NCBI RefSeq assembly: GCF_900111565.1
Contig: NZ_FOIK01000004.1
Coordinates: 1-64,000, forward strand
Direction of reading: 5' to 3'
From: Paenibacillus sp. NFR01
GTDB taxonomy: Bacteria; Bacillota; Bacilli; Paenibacillales; Paenibacillaceae
DNA length: 64,000 bases
Below, piece after piece: positions 8,644 to 17,369 of this stretch (position 1 is its first letter; every line of letters begins with the position of its first letter). The position numbers and the translations under genes are program-made. The notes beneath the pieces were generated by a model. The model did no database searches and was not told where the DNA came from. It saw nothing but the letters and a program-made list of their open reading frames with translations.

Positions 8644-9837
8644 TCAACCGGCTTTGGTGCCGCATTCATCGCAAAATTTCTGGCCGGGCTGGAGGTCATG
8701 ACCGCAGCCCGTGCATTTCAGCATCACGCGCTGGCCGCAATGCGGGCAGAACTTGGCGCCGGCGGCCACCGGCTGGCCGCAGCCGCCGCATGCATCGACG
8801 GCCGCCTGACGGGGCGGAGGCGCCTGCAGATTGCCGCCGCAGCCGCTGCAGAACCGTGACTCCACCAGGTTCATCGTCCCACAGGCGGGACAGGATCTCG
8901 ATTCGGTATGGGTATGCGAGTAATTACTGGTTACCGTAGTGCTGCCCTCGCCGCTGAAGGAGATATTACGCACCATGCGGTTGACCATATCCGCGGCCGG
9001 TCCGGCAAAGCCGAAGCCCATGCCGAGTCCAAGCCCTGTATTCATCATACCGGCGCCGGGATTGCTTTGATTACCCGCCGCTTCTTCCATGGTATCGAAG
9101 CTGCGCTCCTGCTCATAGGTGTAACCGATGATGTCCATCTCCGCTTTTTTGGCAAGCGCTTCCTTTAAACGCATGGTTCCGGGGTCATTCTCGGGAATGT
9201 TGATGGAATCCACGTAGAAATTATTCAGTTCGATGCCATTTTCCAAAAATGTCGCACTCAGGCGTCCTTGAATATGTTTGGATATTTCCGTCACGTACGC
9301 ATTAATCTCAAGGATGCTGATCTTTTTATGTACCAGATAAGAAGAGATCAGTTCCGTTATATTGGACATCAGCAGGCCGCGGAAATAGGTCAGCATCGTC
9401 TCCTGGTCAAATACCGGGAGCGTTCCGACCAGCTTCAGCAGAAACTTCCGCGGTTCTACGATCCGCACGCCGAACTGGCCGAAGGCGCGGAGCGAAACCA
9501 TGATTTGGTATTTGGGATCCTGAATTTGCAGCGGCGTGCTGGTGCCCCACTTGACGCTCATCGCGTTCATTGTATTGACGAACCAGACTTCAGCCGTAAA
9601 CGGCGATTTGCCGCCGAACGGTAAATTAATGATATTGTTCAAGATCGGAATGTTCGCCGTGCTGAGCGTGTGCCTTCCGGCTGTAAAAGAATCAAGCGCT
9701 TGACCGCCCTTGAACAGGATCGCCTCTTGGGATTCATTGACGATTAGCTGTGTCCAGGTACCCAGTTCCTGATTGGGATATTTCCAGGCGAACACTCCGG
9801 GTGGCCCGTCATACTTCACTACCTCAATAATTGCCAT
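8644..9837 (-). CDS. SPFH (virion core protein-like) protein with three C-terminal zinc ribbons
   Basis: Predicted 397 aa. Residues 1 to about 250 match the SPFH/band-7-like family often labelled virion core protein-like and represented by Bacillus YdjI (IIEVVKYDGPPGVFAWKYP, then SFTAGRHTLSTANIPIL). The C-terminal 90 residues hold three CxxC pairs: CPACG/CSGCG, CGGCG/CPHCG and CTGCG/CDECG, suggesting double-zinc-ribbon folding. No membrane segment is obvious. It is the promoter-proximal gene of its operon; AAGGAG precedes the ATG. A membrane-scaffold or stress role is inferred from family membership only. The viral name is a family label, not evidence of a phage. Confidence 0.8.
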   Translation of the reverse strand: MAIIEVVKYDGPPGVFAWKYPNQELGTWTQLIVNESQEAILFKGGQALDSFTAGRHTLSTANIPILNNIINLPFGGKSPFTAEVWFVNTMNAMSVKWGTSTPLQIQDPKYQIMVSLRAFGQFGVRIVEPRKFLLKLVGTLPVFDQETMLTYFRGLLMSNITELISSYLVHKKISILEINAYVTEISKHIQGRLSATFLENGIELNNFYVDSINIPENDPGTMRLKEALAKKAEMDIIGYTYEQERSFDTMEEAAGNQSNPGAGMMNTGLGLGMGFGFAGPAADMVNRMVRNISFSGEGSTTVTSNYSHTHTESRSCPACGTMNLVESRFCSGCGGNLQAPPPRQAAVDACGGCGQPVAAGAKFCPHCGQRVMLKCTGCGHDLQPGQKFCDECGTKAG

Positions 9838-9939
9838 CCGTCTTCTCCTTCTTTCATGCAGGGATATACTCCATAATTGTAGTAAATTCCCTTGGATAAT
9901 TAAAGAAAACTTTTTCCGACGTTTATCCCGGAAATCTGT

Positions 9940-10003
9940 AAATTCAAAAAATGCAAAAACGCCGGCCGCATCCTTCCCTACGGGAATAGATGCGCCGGCG
10001 TTC
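9940..10003 (-). terminator. Terminator after obg
   Basis: Stem AACGCCGGC-GCATC paired with GATGC-GCCGGCGTT (about 9958-9972 and 9988-10002). It is followed on the minus strand by TTTTTGCATTTTTT. It lies 12 bp past the obg stop. Confidence 0.85.
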
Positions 10004-10014
10004 CATTTTTCAAA

Positions 10015-11325
10015 TCAATAGTAGCTGCTGTTCTCGACAAATTCAAATTCAAAGTCGCCAATGCGGACGATAGTGCCTTCCACCGCGCCGCGTTTGCGCA
10101 GCTCTGCATCCACGCCCATATGTCTGAGGGTGCGGGCCAGCTTGAGAATCGCATCATGCGTGCTGAGCTGCATCCGCTTCAGCATCCGCTCGATGCGCGG
10201 ACTGGTTACGACAAAAGCTTCATTGTCGCGGGTAATGGTGAAGCTGTTGTCGTCTTCCGCTTCCAGCTTATACACCTTGCGTTCAGTGTTAGCCGAGACT
10301 TCTTCCACCACCGGCGCCACCGGAATGCTGTCCAGCACATCGGCCGCCCGGTATAGCAGCTCCTGAACGCCTTGGCGGGTAAGCGAAGACATCGGCAGGA
10401 TCTCGAGGTCCGGCCGTAGCTCAGCAATGCGCTCCCGGAAGGACGCGAGATTCTCCTCCGCTTCCGGCATATCCATCTTGTTCGCCGCTACGATTTGCGG
10501 GCGGTCCAGCAGTCCCGCATTGTATTGTCTCAGCTCATCGTTGATCTTGACCCAGTCGTCGAACGGATCGCGGCCTTCCGAGCCGGACATGTCCACCACG
10601 TGGATAATGACCCGGGTACGCTCGACATGCCGCAGGAATTCGTGGCCGAGGCCCACGCCTTCGCTGGCACCTTCGATCAATCCCGGCAGGTCGGCCATTA
10701 CGAAGCTGCGGCCGTCGCCGACGTCTACGACGCCGAGGTTCGGCGTAATCGTCGTGAAATGATACGCGCCGATCTTCGGCTGCGCGGCCGATACGACCGA
10801 CAACAGCGTCGATTTGCCGACGCTCGGGAAGCCGACCAGGCCGACATCCGCCATGACCTTCAATTCCATGACGATGTAGCGCTCTTGGCCTTCTTCCCCG
10901 TTCTCGGCCAGCTCCGGTGCCGGGTTGGCCGGCGTTGCAAAACGGGTGTTGCCCCGTCCGCCGCGGCCGCCCCTGGCGACAACGACCTGCTGCCCATGGC
11001 GGGTCATATCGGCGATGACCTCGCCGGTATCGTCGTCAATCAGCACGGTTCCCGGCGGAATGCGGACGATCATATGCTCCGCGTTCGCGCCGTGCTGGCT
11101 TTTATTGCGGCCCTTAATGCCGCGGTCCGCTTTAAAATGCCGCTGGTAGCGGAAATCCATCAGCGTGCGCAACCCTTCGTCGACCCGGAAAATCACGTCG
11201 CCACCCCGGCCGCCGTCGCCGCCTGCCGGGCCGCCCTCCGGTACGTATTTCTCGCGGCGAAATGCCACAAGACCGTCCCCGCCGTCTCCGCCTTTTACGT
11301 AAATCTTGGCTTTATCTACGAACAT
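10015..11325 (-). CDS. obg: Obg/CgtA GTPase
   Basis: Predicted 436 aa. This essential GTPase acts in large ribosomal subunit maturation and, in Bacillus, in stress and sporulation signalling. Visible parts are the glycine-rich Obg fold ([19 protein letters not shown], residues 1-158), a G domain with [11 protein letters not shown] (G1), DLPGLIEGA (G3) and NKMD (G4), and a C-terminal OCT domain. The start lies 5 bp after the spo0B stop, with AAGGAAGG overlapping that stop, so the two are co-translated. Confidence 0.98.
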   Translation of the reverse strand: MFVDKAKIYVKGGDGGDGLVAFRREKYVPEGGPAGGDGGRGGDVIFRVDEGLRTLMDFRYQRHFKADRGIKGRNKSQHGANAEHMIVRIPPGTVLIDDDTGEVIADMTRHGQQVVVARGGRGGRGNTRFATPANPAPELAENGEEGQERYIVMELKVMADVGLVGFPSVGKSTLLSVVSAAQPKIGAYHFTTITPNLGVVDVGDGRSFVMADLPGLIEGASEGVGLGHEFLRHVERTRVIIHVVDMSGSEGRDPFDDWVKINDELRQYNAGLLDRPQIVAANKMDMPEAEENLASFRERIAELRPDLEILPMSSLTRQGVQELLYRAADVLDSIPVAPVVEEVSANTERKVYKLEAEDDNSFTITRDNEAFVVTSPRIERMLKRMQLSTHDAILKLARTLRHMGVDAELRKRGAVEGTIVRIGDFEFEFVENSSYY

Positions 11326-11330
11326 TTATT

Positions 11331-12116
11331 TCACCTTCCTTGCATCTGCAGCGGAAGCCGCAGCTCCAGCCCAGCATTGCCCTGCTGATGCGCTTCCGCT
11401 TTGATGATTTTGCCCTGCACAATATTATAAATTTGCTCCCTCAGCAAAGCCGGGGTTCCGGAATCCAATCCGCTATGAAATGAAATCACGATATCCTCGC
11501 CATCCTGGGCAAATCCGAGCGCGAGACGCCGGGTATCGCCGGCCTCGGCTACACCGCTATACTGGTAAGCACGGACGGTCTGCATGATGATCCCGGTCAG
11601 CTCGTCCCCCGCTTCCGGACTGAGCTTATCCTCCAAATTCAAGCCTTCCTGCACTTCTACGTCCAGTTCCAGACTCGCCCGGTACGTCCGGAAGGATTGC
11701 AGGTAGAACACAAGCGAAGGAATCCCCAGCTTGCTGATCCGGCTCTCCAGCGCAATGCGTTCTTTTATTCTTTCCACACATTGCAATGATTTATCAGGCT
11801 TCCCCAGCTGGATATATCCGTAAAGCACCTGCAAGTCGTTCATCCAGTCATGGCGATGATGGCCAAGCGCACGGTTGGCCGCCTGCTGCAGCGTACGCTC
11901 CTGTATGCGGAGTTCCTTTTCGTAGTGTCGCCGGGTAACCCCAAGGCTGAGTACCGACACGGCTATCGCCCATACACCGAGCAGTATGCCAGTGAGCCAG
12001 CTGGATCGCCAACATACGATACCTAAAGGAAGCACTATGGATAGATTCATAGCCCAGATGCCGCTTGTCCAGGATTTCATTTCAATAATCCCCATCCCTC
12101 GGTTCGCAAAATTCAT
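11331..12116 (-). CDS. spo0B: Spo0B-like sporulation phosphotransferase
   Basis: Predicted 261 aa. Two N-terminal hydrophobic segments (about 20-40 and 43-60) precede a helical histidine-phosphotransfer region, HHRHDWMNDLQVLYGYIQLGK (about residues 84-104), which holds the phospho-acceptor histidine of the Spo0B family. The C-terminal part is a degenerate ATPase-like fold. In the sporulation phosphorelay it passes phosphate from Spo0F to Spo0A. The start is uncertain: the first ATG has a poor site, while an ATG 12 codons on (MKSW) has GGGG about 9 nt upstream. Location between obg and rpmA matches Bacillus. Confidence 0.85.
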   Translation of the reverse strand: MNFANRGMGIIEMKSWTSGIWAMNLSIVLPLGIVCWRSSWLTGILLGVWAIAVSVLSLGVTRRHYEKELRIQERTLQQAANRALGHHRHDWMNDLQVLYGYIQLGKPDKSLQCVERIKERIALESRISKLGIPSLVFYLQSFRTYRASLELDVEVQEGLNLEDKLSPEAGDELTGIIMQTVRAYQYSGVAEAGDTRRLALGFAQDGEDIVISFHSGLDSGTPALLREQIYNIVQGKIIKAEAHQQGNAGLELRLPLQMQGR

Positions 12117-12159
12117 GTCAAATGTAGGCTTCCGTCACATCCAACATATACCATTTTCC

Positions 12160-12165
12160 AGTATA
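12160..12165 (-). promoter_or_regulatory. Candidate extended -10 promoter for spo0B-obg
   Basis: Minus-strand TGC-TATACT (the -10 at 12160-12165) lies between the rpmA terminator and spo0B. The -35 (TCTTAA-like) is weak, so this would rely on the extended -10. Confidence 0.4.
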
Positions 12166-12207
12166 GCACAGGATGATTCTTTTAAGATATCTTTCCGATA
12201 TCTTCAA

Positions 12208-12238
12208 AAAAGCCCCCGGCACTGATGCCGGAGGCTTT
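12208..12238 (-). terminator. Terminator after rpmA
   Basis: Stem AAAGCC-CCGGC / GCCGG-GGCTTT with a 6-nt loop, followed on the minus strand by GGCTTTTTTGAAG. It separates the rplU-prp-rpmA unit from spo0B-obg. Confidence 0.85.
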
Positions 12239-12264
12239 GATTTCGACTATAGCTTGGAGAAGTC

Positions 12265-12576
12265 TTACGCTTCTACTGCCGCTGCTACCGGAGCGACATC
12301 AACCGGGTACACGCTCACTTTTTTGCGATCGCGGCCCCAACGTTCGAACTTCACTACACCGTCAACCAGTGCAAACAAAGTATCGTCTTTGCCGATGCCT
12401 ACGTTTGTTCCTGGATGAATTTTGGTTCCGCGTTGACGAACCAGGATATTGCCGCCGAGAACCGCTTGGCCGTCAGCGCGTTTCACGCCGAGACGTTTCG
12501 CATGGGAATCGCGACCGTTCTTTGTGGAACCTACCCCTTTTTTCGATGCGAAAAACTGAAGATCCAATTTCAACAT
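12265..12576 (-). CDS. rpmA: 50S ribosomal protein L27
   Basis: Predicted 103 aa. The N-terminus [14 protein letters not shown] carries the Firmicute-type cleavable extension that ends at FF, removed by the Prp protease encoded next door. The ATG at 12574-12576 is used because AGGAGG lies 9 nt upstream; a TTG three codons earlier directly abuts the ribosome site. The family body ([20 protein letters not shown]) is intact. Confidence 0.98.
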   Translation of the reverse strand: MLKLDLQFFASKKGVGSTKNGRDSHAKRLGVKRADGQAVLGGNILVRQRGTKIHPGTNVGIGKDDTLFALVDGVVKFERWGRDRKKVSVYPVDVAPVAAAVEA

Positions 12577-12594
12577 GTTGGTCAACCTCCTTCT

Positions 12595-12930
12595 TTAAAT
12601 AATGACCTGCTGTATCTTGATATACTTCCCGTATGATTCTGCGATATCACCGAGCATGCCTACCATTGATTCCAGAAGCAGCTGAACTTTGCCGGCTATT
12701 TCGGGATCTTCGATCGGAACCAGCGTCCCGCTTAAAAATCCGTCCTCCGTCTCGGTGTCGAGCACCACTCCCGTCAGCTTTTCAATCGAGTTCACCGTAC
12801 CGAACGTTACCGTCGATACCCCGGCGCACACGATATCCCAGCCTTTCTTGGCATACATTGCATGCCCTTTAACGGCAAAACCGACAATCGTACCCTGAGC
12901 AGACGTCCGTGTAATCCGTACGTTAATCAT
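12595..12930 (-). CDS. prp: Ribosomal-processing cysteine protease Prp
   Basis: Predicted 111 aa (YsxB family). It removes the N-terminal extension of L27. The catalytic histidine in FAVKGHAMYAKKG (about residue 22) and cysteine in WDIVCAGVS (about residue 34) are both present. It is encoded between rplU and rpmA, as usual in Firmicutes that make extended L27. Confidence 0.95.
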   Translation of the reverse strand: MINVRITRTSAQGTIVGFAVKGHAMYAKKGWDIVCAGVSTVTFGTVNSIEKLTGVVLDTETEDGFLSGTLVPIEDPEIAGKVQLLLESMVGMLGDIAESYGKYIKIQQVII

Positions 12931-12942
12931 TAACGCACCTTC

Positions 12943-13254
12943 TTACGCTTGAATCTTCTCGATGGTTACTTTCGTGTACGGTTGACGATGGCCTTGTTTC
13001 TTGTGGTAGTTCTTCTTCGCCTTGTACTTGAAGACAACAACCTTTTGGCCTTTGCCGTGTTTCTCGACTTTAGCCGTTACAGTCGCGCCGCTTACGAGCG
13101 GAGTTCCTGCAGTCAGACCGCCTTCTGTAGAAACCGCCAATACACGGTCAAACGTTACGCTTGCGCCGTCTTCAGCATTCAGTTTCTCGATGAACAATAC
13201 GTCGCCCTCTTGGACTTTGTATTGCTTACCGCCAGTTTCGATAATTGCATACAT
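12943..13254 (-). CDS. rplU: 50S ribosomal protein L21
   Basis: Predicted 103 aa, full family length. The N-terminus [18 protein letters not shown] and the C-terminal [19 protein letters not shown] signature are plain. It is the first gene of the rplU-prp-rpmA unit, with AGGAGGTG upstream and a structured leader before it. Confidence 0.98.
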   Translation of the reverse strand: MYAIIETGGKQYKVQEGDVLFIEKLNAEDGASVTFDRVLAVSTEGGLTAGTPLVSGATVTAKVEKHGKGQKVVVFKYKAKKNYHKKQGHRQPYTKVTIEKIQA

Positions 13255-13259
13255 TGTAG

Positions 13260-13350
13260 TTGCACCTCCTCATGTCTCAGACTCGCCTAGTCTAGGTGGC
13301 AGTACCCCGGAGGGACCGCGCTTGTCTACCCGATCGGAGCGGTTACAGCA
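13260..13350 (-). ncRNA. L21 leader (autoregulatory ribosomal protein leader)
   Basis: The 5' UTR of rplU is about 125 nt and highly structured on the minus strand. It includes CACCTAGACTAGGCGAG (CCTAG / CTAGG stem) and GCGCGGTCCCTCCGGGGTACTGCCACC. Position and sequence style fit the known Firmicute L21 leader, thought to bind L21. This is recognised by eye, not by a covariance search. Confidence 0.7.
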
Positions 13351-13386
13351 TGTGTGAGATTAAATCAATCATACACATACTTGATG

Positions 13387-13415
13387 ATATTATCATATGG
13401 GCGAACACTAGTCAA
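13387..13415 (-). promoter_or_regulatory. Sigma-A promoter for rplU-prp-rpmA
   Basis: Minus-strand TTGACT (13410-13415), 17-bp spacer, TAATAT (13387-13392). Transcription would begin just upstream of the L21 leader. Confidence 0.85.
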
Positions 13416-13466
13416 CGGGAAAATAAACGCGCGGAAGCGGCGCTCGGCCGAAGTGGCCCGCACGCC

Positions 13467-14708
13467 TCACTCCAGCCATGCCCCGACTTTGCCCGTACCG
13501 CCGCAGCATTCGCAGATCACCGGCCCAAATCCGGCCGAATCCTGCCTTGCTTTTTTGCGCGTCATCTCCAAAAGGCCCAGATGGGTCCAGCCAAGAATAT
13601 GCGTTTTGGTGCGGTCCTTGTCAATCGCATGCTGGAGCCGCTCCATGACCAGCTTGCGGTGCTCTTCCTCGGCCATGTCGATGAAATCAACGATGATGAT
13701 GCCGCCCGTATCACGCAGGCGGATCAGCCGCCCGATCTCTTCCGCTGCAGACAGATTCGTCCGCGTCACCGTCTCCTCCAGCGTGGCGCCGCCGGTGTAC
13801 TGGGCCGTGTTGACATCGATCACCGTCAGGGCCTCCGTCTCGTCCCAGATCAGCGTCGCTCCGCCCTGGAGCATGATTTTGCGGCTGAAGCTGCGCTGCA
13901 GCTGCTCCTGCACCCCGAACGCCGCAAATATCGATTCCTGCCCGCGGTACAGGACCACCGGCTTATGGCCATCAGGCGCCATATCCGACAGAAACGCTTC
14001 TGCCTCCCGCACCGCCTCCGCCGAATCGATCAGTAGCTCATCGCGCAGCGGATCGAACGCGTCGCGGATAAAGCGCTGCACGATGCTGAGGTCGACATGC
14101 AGCAGCGCAGGTGCCGGCGCTTCCTCCGCTTTGCGCAGAATCAGCTCCCATTGGGAGCGCAAAAACGCGAGGTCCCCCTCGACTGCTTCCACCGGCTCGT
14201 CCTCAGAGACGGTGCGCATGATCAGGCCTTCCTCGGGGCGGCGCAGCCGTTCGCCGATGCCCTTCAGTCGGCTGCGTTCGGATTCGCGGCCGATTTTCTT
14301 GGAGACGCCGACATATTCGGCGTACGGCATGTACACCATCCAGCGCCCGGGGAGCGTGTAATGGGTCGTCACCCGGGCGCCTTTGCCGCCCCGGGGCTCC
14401 TTGCGGACCTGAACGATAATCTCCTCTCCGGGGGAAAGCAGCGTCTCGATGGACGGCTTCACGGCAGGCTGTTTTTCCAAATGGGGGTGAAGCACATCAT
14501 CTACGTATAAAAAGGCATTTTTTTTCTGCCCGATATCGACAAAAGCGGCCTGCATGCCCGGCAGCACATTGATGACCCGCCCTTTGTAATAGCTTCCGAC
14601 GAGCCCCTGCTGCTGATCGCGTTCAGCCGCGTATTCCGTGAGCCGCCCGTTCTCGAGAAGAGCCATCCGGGTAACATGCTGCGTGCAGTGAACGATCATT
14701 TGCTTCAT
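13467..14708 (-). CDS. rng: Ribonuclease G/E family endoribonuclease
   Basis: Predicted 413 aa. The N-terminal S1-like RNA-binding domain covers about residues 30-125 (YYKGRVINVLPGMQAAFVDIG). The catalytic DNase I-like region keeps the two metal-binding aspartates in LTVIDVNTAQYTGG and GGIIIVDFIDM. The C-terminus has CECCGGTGKV, a CxxC-like zinc link. It lacks the long RNase E scaffold tail, so it is of RNase G size. Its role is probably rRNA or mRNA processing; this is the usual occupant between spoIVFB and rplU in related genomes. Confidence 0.92.
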   Translation of the reverse strand: MKQMIVHCTQHVTRMALLENGRLTEYAAERDQQQGLVGSYYKGRVINVLPGMQAAFVDIGQKKNAFLYVDDVLHPHLEKQPAVKPSIETLLSPGEEIIVQVRKEPRGGKGARVTTHYTLPGRWMVYMPYAEYVGVSKKIGRESERSRLKGIGERLRRPEEGLIMRTVSEDEPVEAVEGDLAFLRSQWELILRKAEEAPAPALLHVDLSIVQRFIRDAFDPLRDELLIDSAEAVREAEAFLSDMAPDGHKPVVLYRGQESIFAAFGVQEQLQRSFSRKIMLQGGATLIWDETEALTVIDVNTAQYTGGATLEETVTRTNLSAAEEIGRLIRLRDTGGIIIVDFIDMAEEEHRKLVMERLQHAIDKDRTKTHILGWTHLGLLEMTRKKARQDSAGFGPVICECCGGTGKVGAWLE

Positions 14709-14723
14709 GGCTTCACCTCTAGT

Positions 14724-15563
14724 TTACTTTCCGAAATAAGAAGAAATCACCCGCTGCTCGGGGATGACGGCAACCACATGATGCTCATTATTCATCACAT
14801 AGATACAGTGGTATTGGTTACGTCTAAATAGACGCAATATCTCGTCCAAAGGTTTCGCTGGCTCGGCAATTATCGGAGAGGCCTCCCTCCCCTGCCGTAT
14901 ACTGCGTTCGTAGACCGCGTCTCGGTTCATCAGAAAGGCCATAAAGCGGTACGGCAGGTTCCGGTGGTCCGTCACGTTGGCATACAGGAGAAACGCGCCA
15001 ATCAGAAGCAGATTCAACCGCGGCCCCTCATCCGCCAAAAGAGGGAGCAGCGCGTGTACCAGCACCAGCATACTGGAAACAATACTGACGCGCCCGGTCC
15101 AAAGCAGGGTGTAATAATAGGGCAGCCGCGAACTCATAGCCGCCTGAACGATTCTCCCGCCATCGAGCGGCAGCACCGGAAGCAGGTTGAACAATGCGAT
15201 CATCGCGTTCGCCCCGATAAAATAGGTCAGGAATCCGGCGTCCACGCCGATTTGCCGAAGCAGCATCGCCGTGAGGATCATCACCGCATTCTGCAGCGGT
15301 CCCGCCAGCGCAATGATGATCTCGCGGCTGGGCGTAAGCCGTCCATGGTCTTCGGTAACGGCAACGCCGCCAAACGGCAGCAGCTGGACCGACTTGACGG
15401 TGATGCCATACAGCAGCGAAGCGCATACATGCCCCATTTCATGTATAAACACAATGCAGAACAATGTAATCAGCTCCAGAAATTGCCCCGTGACAATGGA
15501 GAATAGCATGACTAGGACAAACAGCGGATGCAGCGTGACCGGAATGCCCCAGATCCTAATCAA
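14724..15563 (-). CDS. spoIVFB: SpoIVFB, site-2 type intramembrane metalloprotease (M50)
   Basis: Predicted 279 aa. It cleaves pro-sigma-K in the mother cell during sporulation. The zinc site HEMGH (about residue 41-45) lies in a transmembrane helix and the partner motif LLPVLPLDGGR (about 135) supplies the third ligand. Several hydrophobic helices fill residues 10-190. The C-terminal ~70 residues look CBS-like. The start is a TTG inside the spoIVFA stop region (an 8-bp overlap), which suggests coupling; no better start is visible. Confidence 0.93.
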   Translation of the reverse strand: MIRIWGIPVTLHPLFVLVMLFSIVTGQFLELITLFCIVFIHEMGHVCASLLYGITVKSVQLLPFGGVAVTEDHGRLTPSREIIIALAGPLQNAVMILTAMLLRQIGVDAGFLTYFIGANAMIALFNLLPVLPLDGGRIVQAAMSSRLPYYYTLLWTGRVSIVSSMLVLVHALLPLLADEGPRLNLLLIGAFLLYANVTDHRNLPYRFMAFLMNRDAVYERSIRQGREASPIIAEPAKPLDEILRLFRRNQYHCIYVMNNEHHVVAVIPEQRVISSYFGK

Positions 15564-16422
15564 ACGCTACCACTTCTGTCGGATCGATGTAAACGTCGCC
15601 TTTCATTACGGCAAAATACAGCAGCGGGACCTTCGCCCCTTCCTGTTCCTGCAGCCAGCCCAGCGTATCGCCGCTTTGCACCCAGTCGTCGGCAGCAAGC
15701 TTGGTTCCGCTTAAATGGCCGTATTCCGCTGTCATATTGCCGGTATGGCGCACGACCACTTTAATTCCGCCGTCAGTTTCCCGCGAGACGGAAAGGACAC
15801 GCCCGGTATCCATGCTCTTCACCATGACGCTCCCGCCATCTTCGCCGAGCGGCATAATCTCCACGGCTTTTTGCCCGGCGGTAAACGGACGGACCAGCTT
15901 TCCGGCAAGCGGAGCGACGGGCTCATGGCCGGCATTCACCTTCTGAGCCGGCTCCTCTTCCCCGCCGAAGATCGGAATGAACGAAGGCGCACCGCTGAAA
16001 TGCGTTTCGTACCAAACCTGAGCCGCGGCAAAATCCATATCGTAGGTGAGCGCGTCCGAGATCCAGTTCTGTGCCCGCAGCGCCCATGGCTCATCCATGG
16101 CAAAAATCCCCCAGACTCCGCCGAAGACGAGCAGACTGGCGACGAAGCGGCGGATCATCCCTGCGGAAAAACGGGGCCGGATCCCATCCCCCCCATCGTC
16201 CCAGCCTCCCCGGTTCGCTTTCCAGAGCGCCTCGGGATCGGGTTCGGTGCCACCGCCGAAGCGGCTGCTTCCTCCGCCTTCTCCCCATTCCCTGAAGCTC
16301 GTCCCTTTGTCTTCCAGAGCAAATAAAGGCGGCACTGCCTTAGGCTCCGGCGTTTCCGTTTCTTCCAGCAGGCTGCGGATGCGTTCTTTTCTGCGGCCTT
16401 TGTTCCCTGTTTGCTGATCCAT
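15556..16422 (-). CDS. spoIVFA: SpoIVFA-like regulator with degenerate M23 peptidase domain
   Basis: Predicted 288 aa. A charged N-terminal cytoplasmic stretch is followed by one transmembrane helix (VASLLVFGGVWGIFAM, about residue 100-120) and a C-terminal LytM/M23-like domain (VVVRHTGNMTAEYGHLSG to LLYFAVMKG). The peptidase zinc ligands are mostly missing, since the usual final HxH region reads YFAV. It is therefore probably a regulator that holds SpoIVFB inactive, as in Bacillus. The ATG at 16420-16422 has GGGGGG upstream; longer frames start within the terminator region. Confidence 0.88.
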   Translation of the reverse strand: MDQQTGNKGRRKERIRSLLEETETPEPKAVPPLFALEDKGTSFREWGEGGGSSRFGGGTEPDPEALWKANRGGWDDGGDGIRPRFSAGMIRRFVASLLVFGGVWGIFAMDEPWALRAQNWISDALTYDMDFAAAQVWYETHFSGAPSFIPIFGGEEEPAQKVNAGHEPVAPLAGKLVRPFTAGQKAVEIMPLGEDGGSVMVKSMDTGRVLSVSRETDGGIKVVVRHTGNMTAEYGHLSGTKLAADDWVQSGDTLGWLQEQEGAKVPLLYFAVMKGDVYIDPTEVVAFD

Positions 16423-16516
16423 TTCGATCCCCCCGCGGGCTTGTTTTTGTTGATAGTTTATGAGCCGCGGCGGCCGCTTTAGAACAAGCCTCTTCGGGAT
16501 ACCCTGCACGCAAAAA

Positions 16517-16550
16517 AACGTCCCGCAGCAAAAGGGGCTGCGGGACGTTT
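16517..16550 (-). terminator. Terminator after minD
   Basis: A perfect 14-bp stem (AAACGTCCCGCAGC / GCTGCGGGACGTTT) with a 6-nt loop, followed by a run of T on the minus strand. It lies 20 bp past minD and separates it from spoIVFA. Confidence 0.9.
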
Positions 16551-16569
16551 TACGGCAACGGCAGGGCGG

Positions 16570-17364
16570 TCAGCCCATGCCAAAAAACTTTTTGAATTTC
16601 TTGAACGCTCCGGGTTTCCGGTCCAGCTGCATCAGCGGAACCGCGTCGCCCAGAATCCGTCTGGCGATGTTGCGATACGCAATGGCCGCACCCGAATCCG
16701 GATTTATCACTGTCGGCTCGCCGCTGTTCGCGGCGCGAATGACATGCTCGTCATCCGGCACGATCCCGATCAAATCAATGTTGAGCACCTGCAGAATATC
16801 CTCGATGTCCAGCATGTCTCCCGATTTGACCAGCCCCGGCCGAATGCGGTTCACGACCAGCCTCGGCGTCGATACGTTGGAACGCTCGAGCAACCCGATA
16901 ACCCGGTCGGCATCGCGCACTGCGGCATTCTCCGGCGTCGTGACCACGATCGCCTTATCCGCTCCGGCGATGGCATTGCGGAACCCGTGCTCGATGCCTG
17001 CCGGACAATCGATCAGAATATATTCGAATTCCTTTTTCAGCTCCAGCACAATATCGCGGACCTGTTCAGGCATTACTGCCGTTTTGTCCTTGGTTTGCGC
17101 GGCAGGAAGCATGTAGAGTTCATCGAAACGCTTGTCCTTGACGAGCGCCTGATTCAGCCGGCAGCGTCCTTCAGCGACATCGACGAGATCATAAATGATC
17201 CGATTCTCCAGCCCCATGACCACATCCAGATTTCTCAGACCAATGTCGGTATCGATCAAACATACTTTTTTGCCCTGCAGGGCAAGCGCGGTTCCAATAT
17301 TGGCCGTTGTGGTCGTTTTGCCAACGCCGCCTTTGCCCGAGGTTACGACAATCGCTTCTCCCAT
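16570..17364 (-). CDS. minD: Septum site-determining ATPase MinD
   Basis: Predicted 264 aa. This peripheral membrane ATPase activates MinC at the poles. It shows the deviant Walker A SGKGGVGKTTTTANIG (residues 9-24) and the CLIDTDIGLRNLD block. The C-terminus (DRKPGAFKKFKKFFGMG) is a short amphipathic membrane-targeting helix. It follows minC by 5 bp. Confidence 0.98.
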   Translation of the reverse strand: MGEAIVVTSGKGGVGKTTTTANIGTALALQGKKVCLIDTDIGLRNLDVVMGLENRIIYDLVDVAEGRCRLNQALVKDKRFDELYMLPAAQTKDKTAVMPEQVRDIVLELKKEFEYILIDCPAGIEHGFRNAIAGADKAIVVTTPENAAVRDADRVIGLLERSNVSTPRLVVNRIRPGLVKSGDMLDIEDILQVLNIDLIGIVPDDEHVIRAANSGEPTVINPDSGAAIAYRNIARRILGDAVPLMQLDRKPGAFKKFKKFFGMG

Positions 17365-17369
17365 GGAGG

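Noticed and set aside
8644..9837. Prophage gene suggested by the name virion core protein
   Set aside because: The name is a family label for SPFH-like proteins; no phage genes, integrase or attachment sites are nearby.
15556..16422. Active M23 endopeptidase
   Set aside because: Zinc-binding residues of the M23 motif are mostly absent; partner spoIVFB and the membrane anchor point to SpoIVFA.
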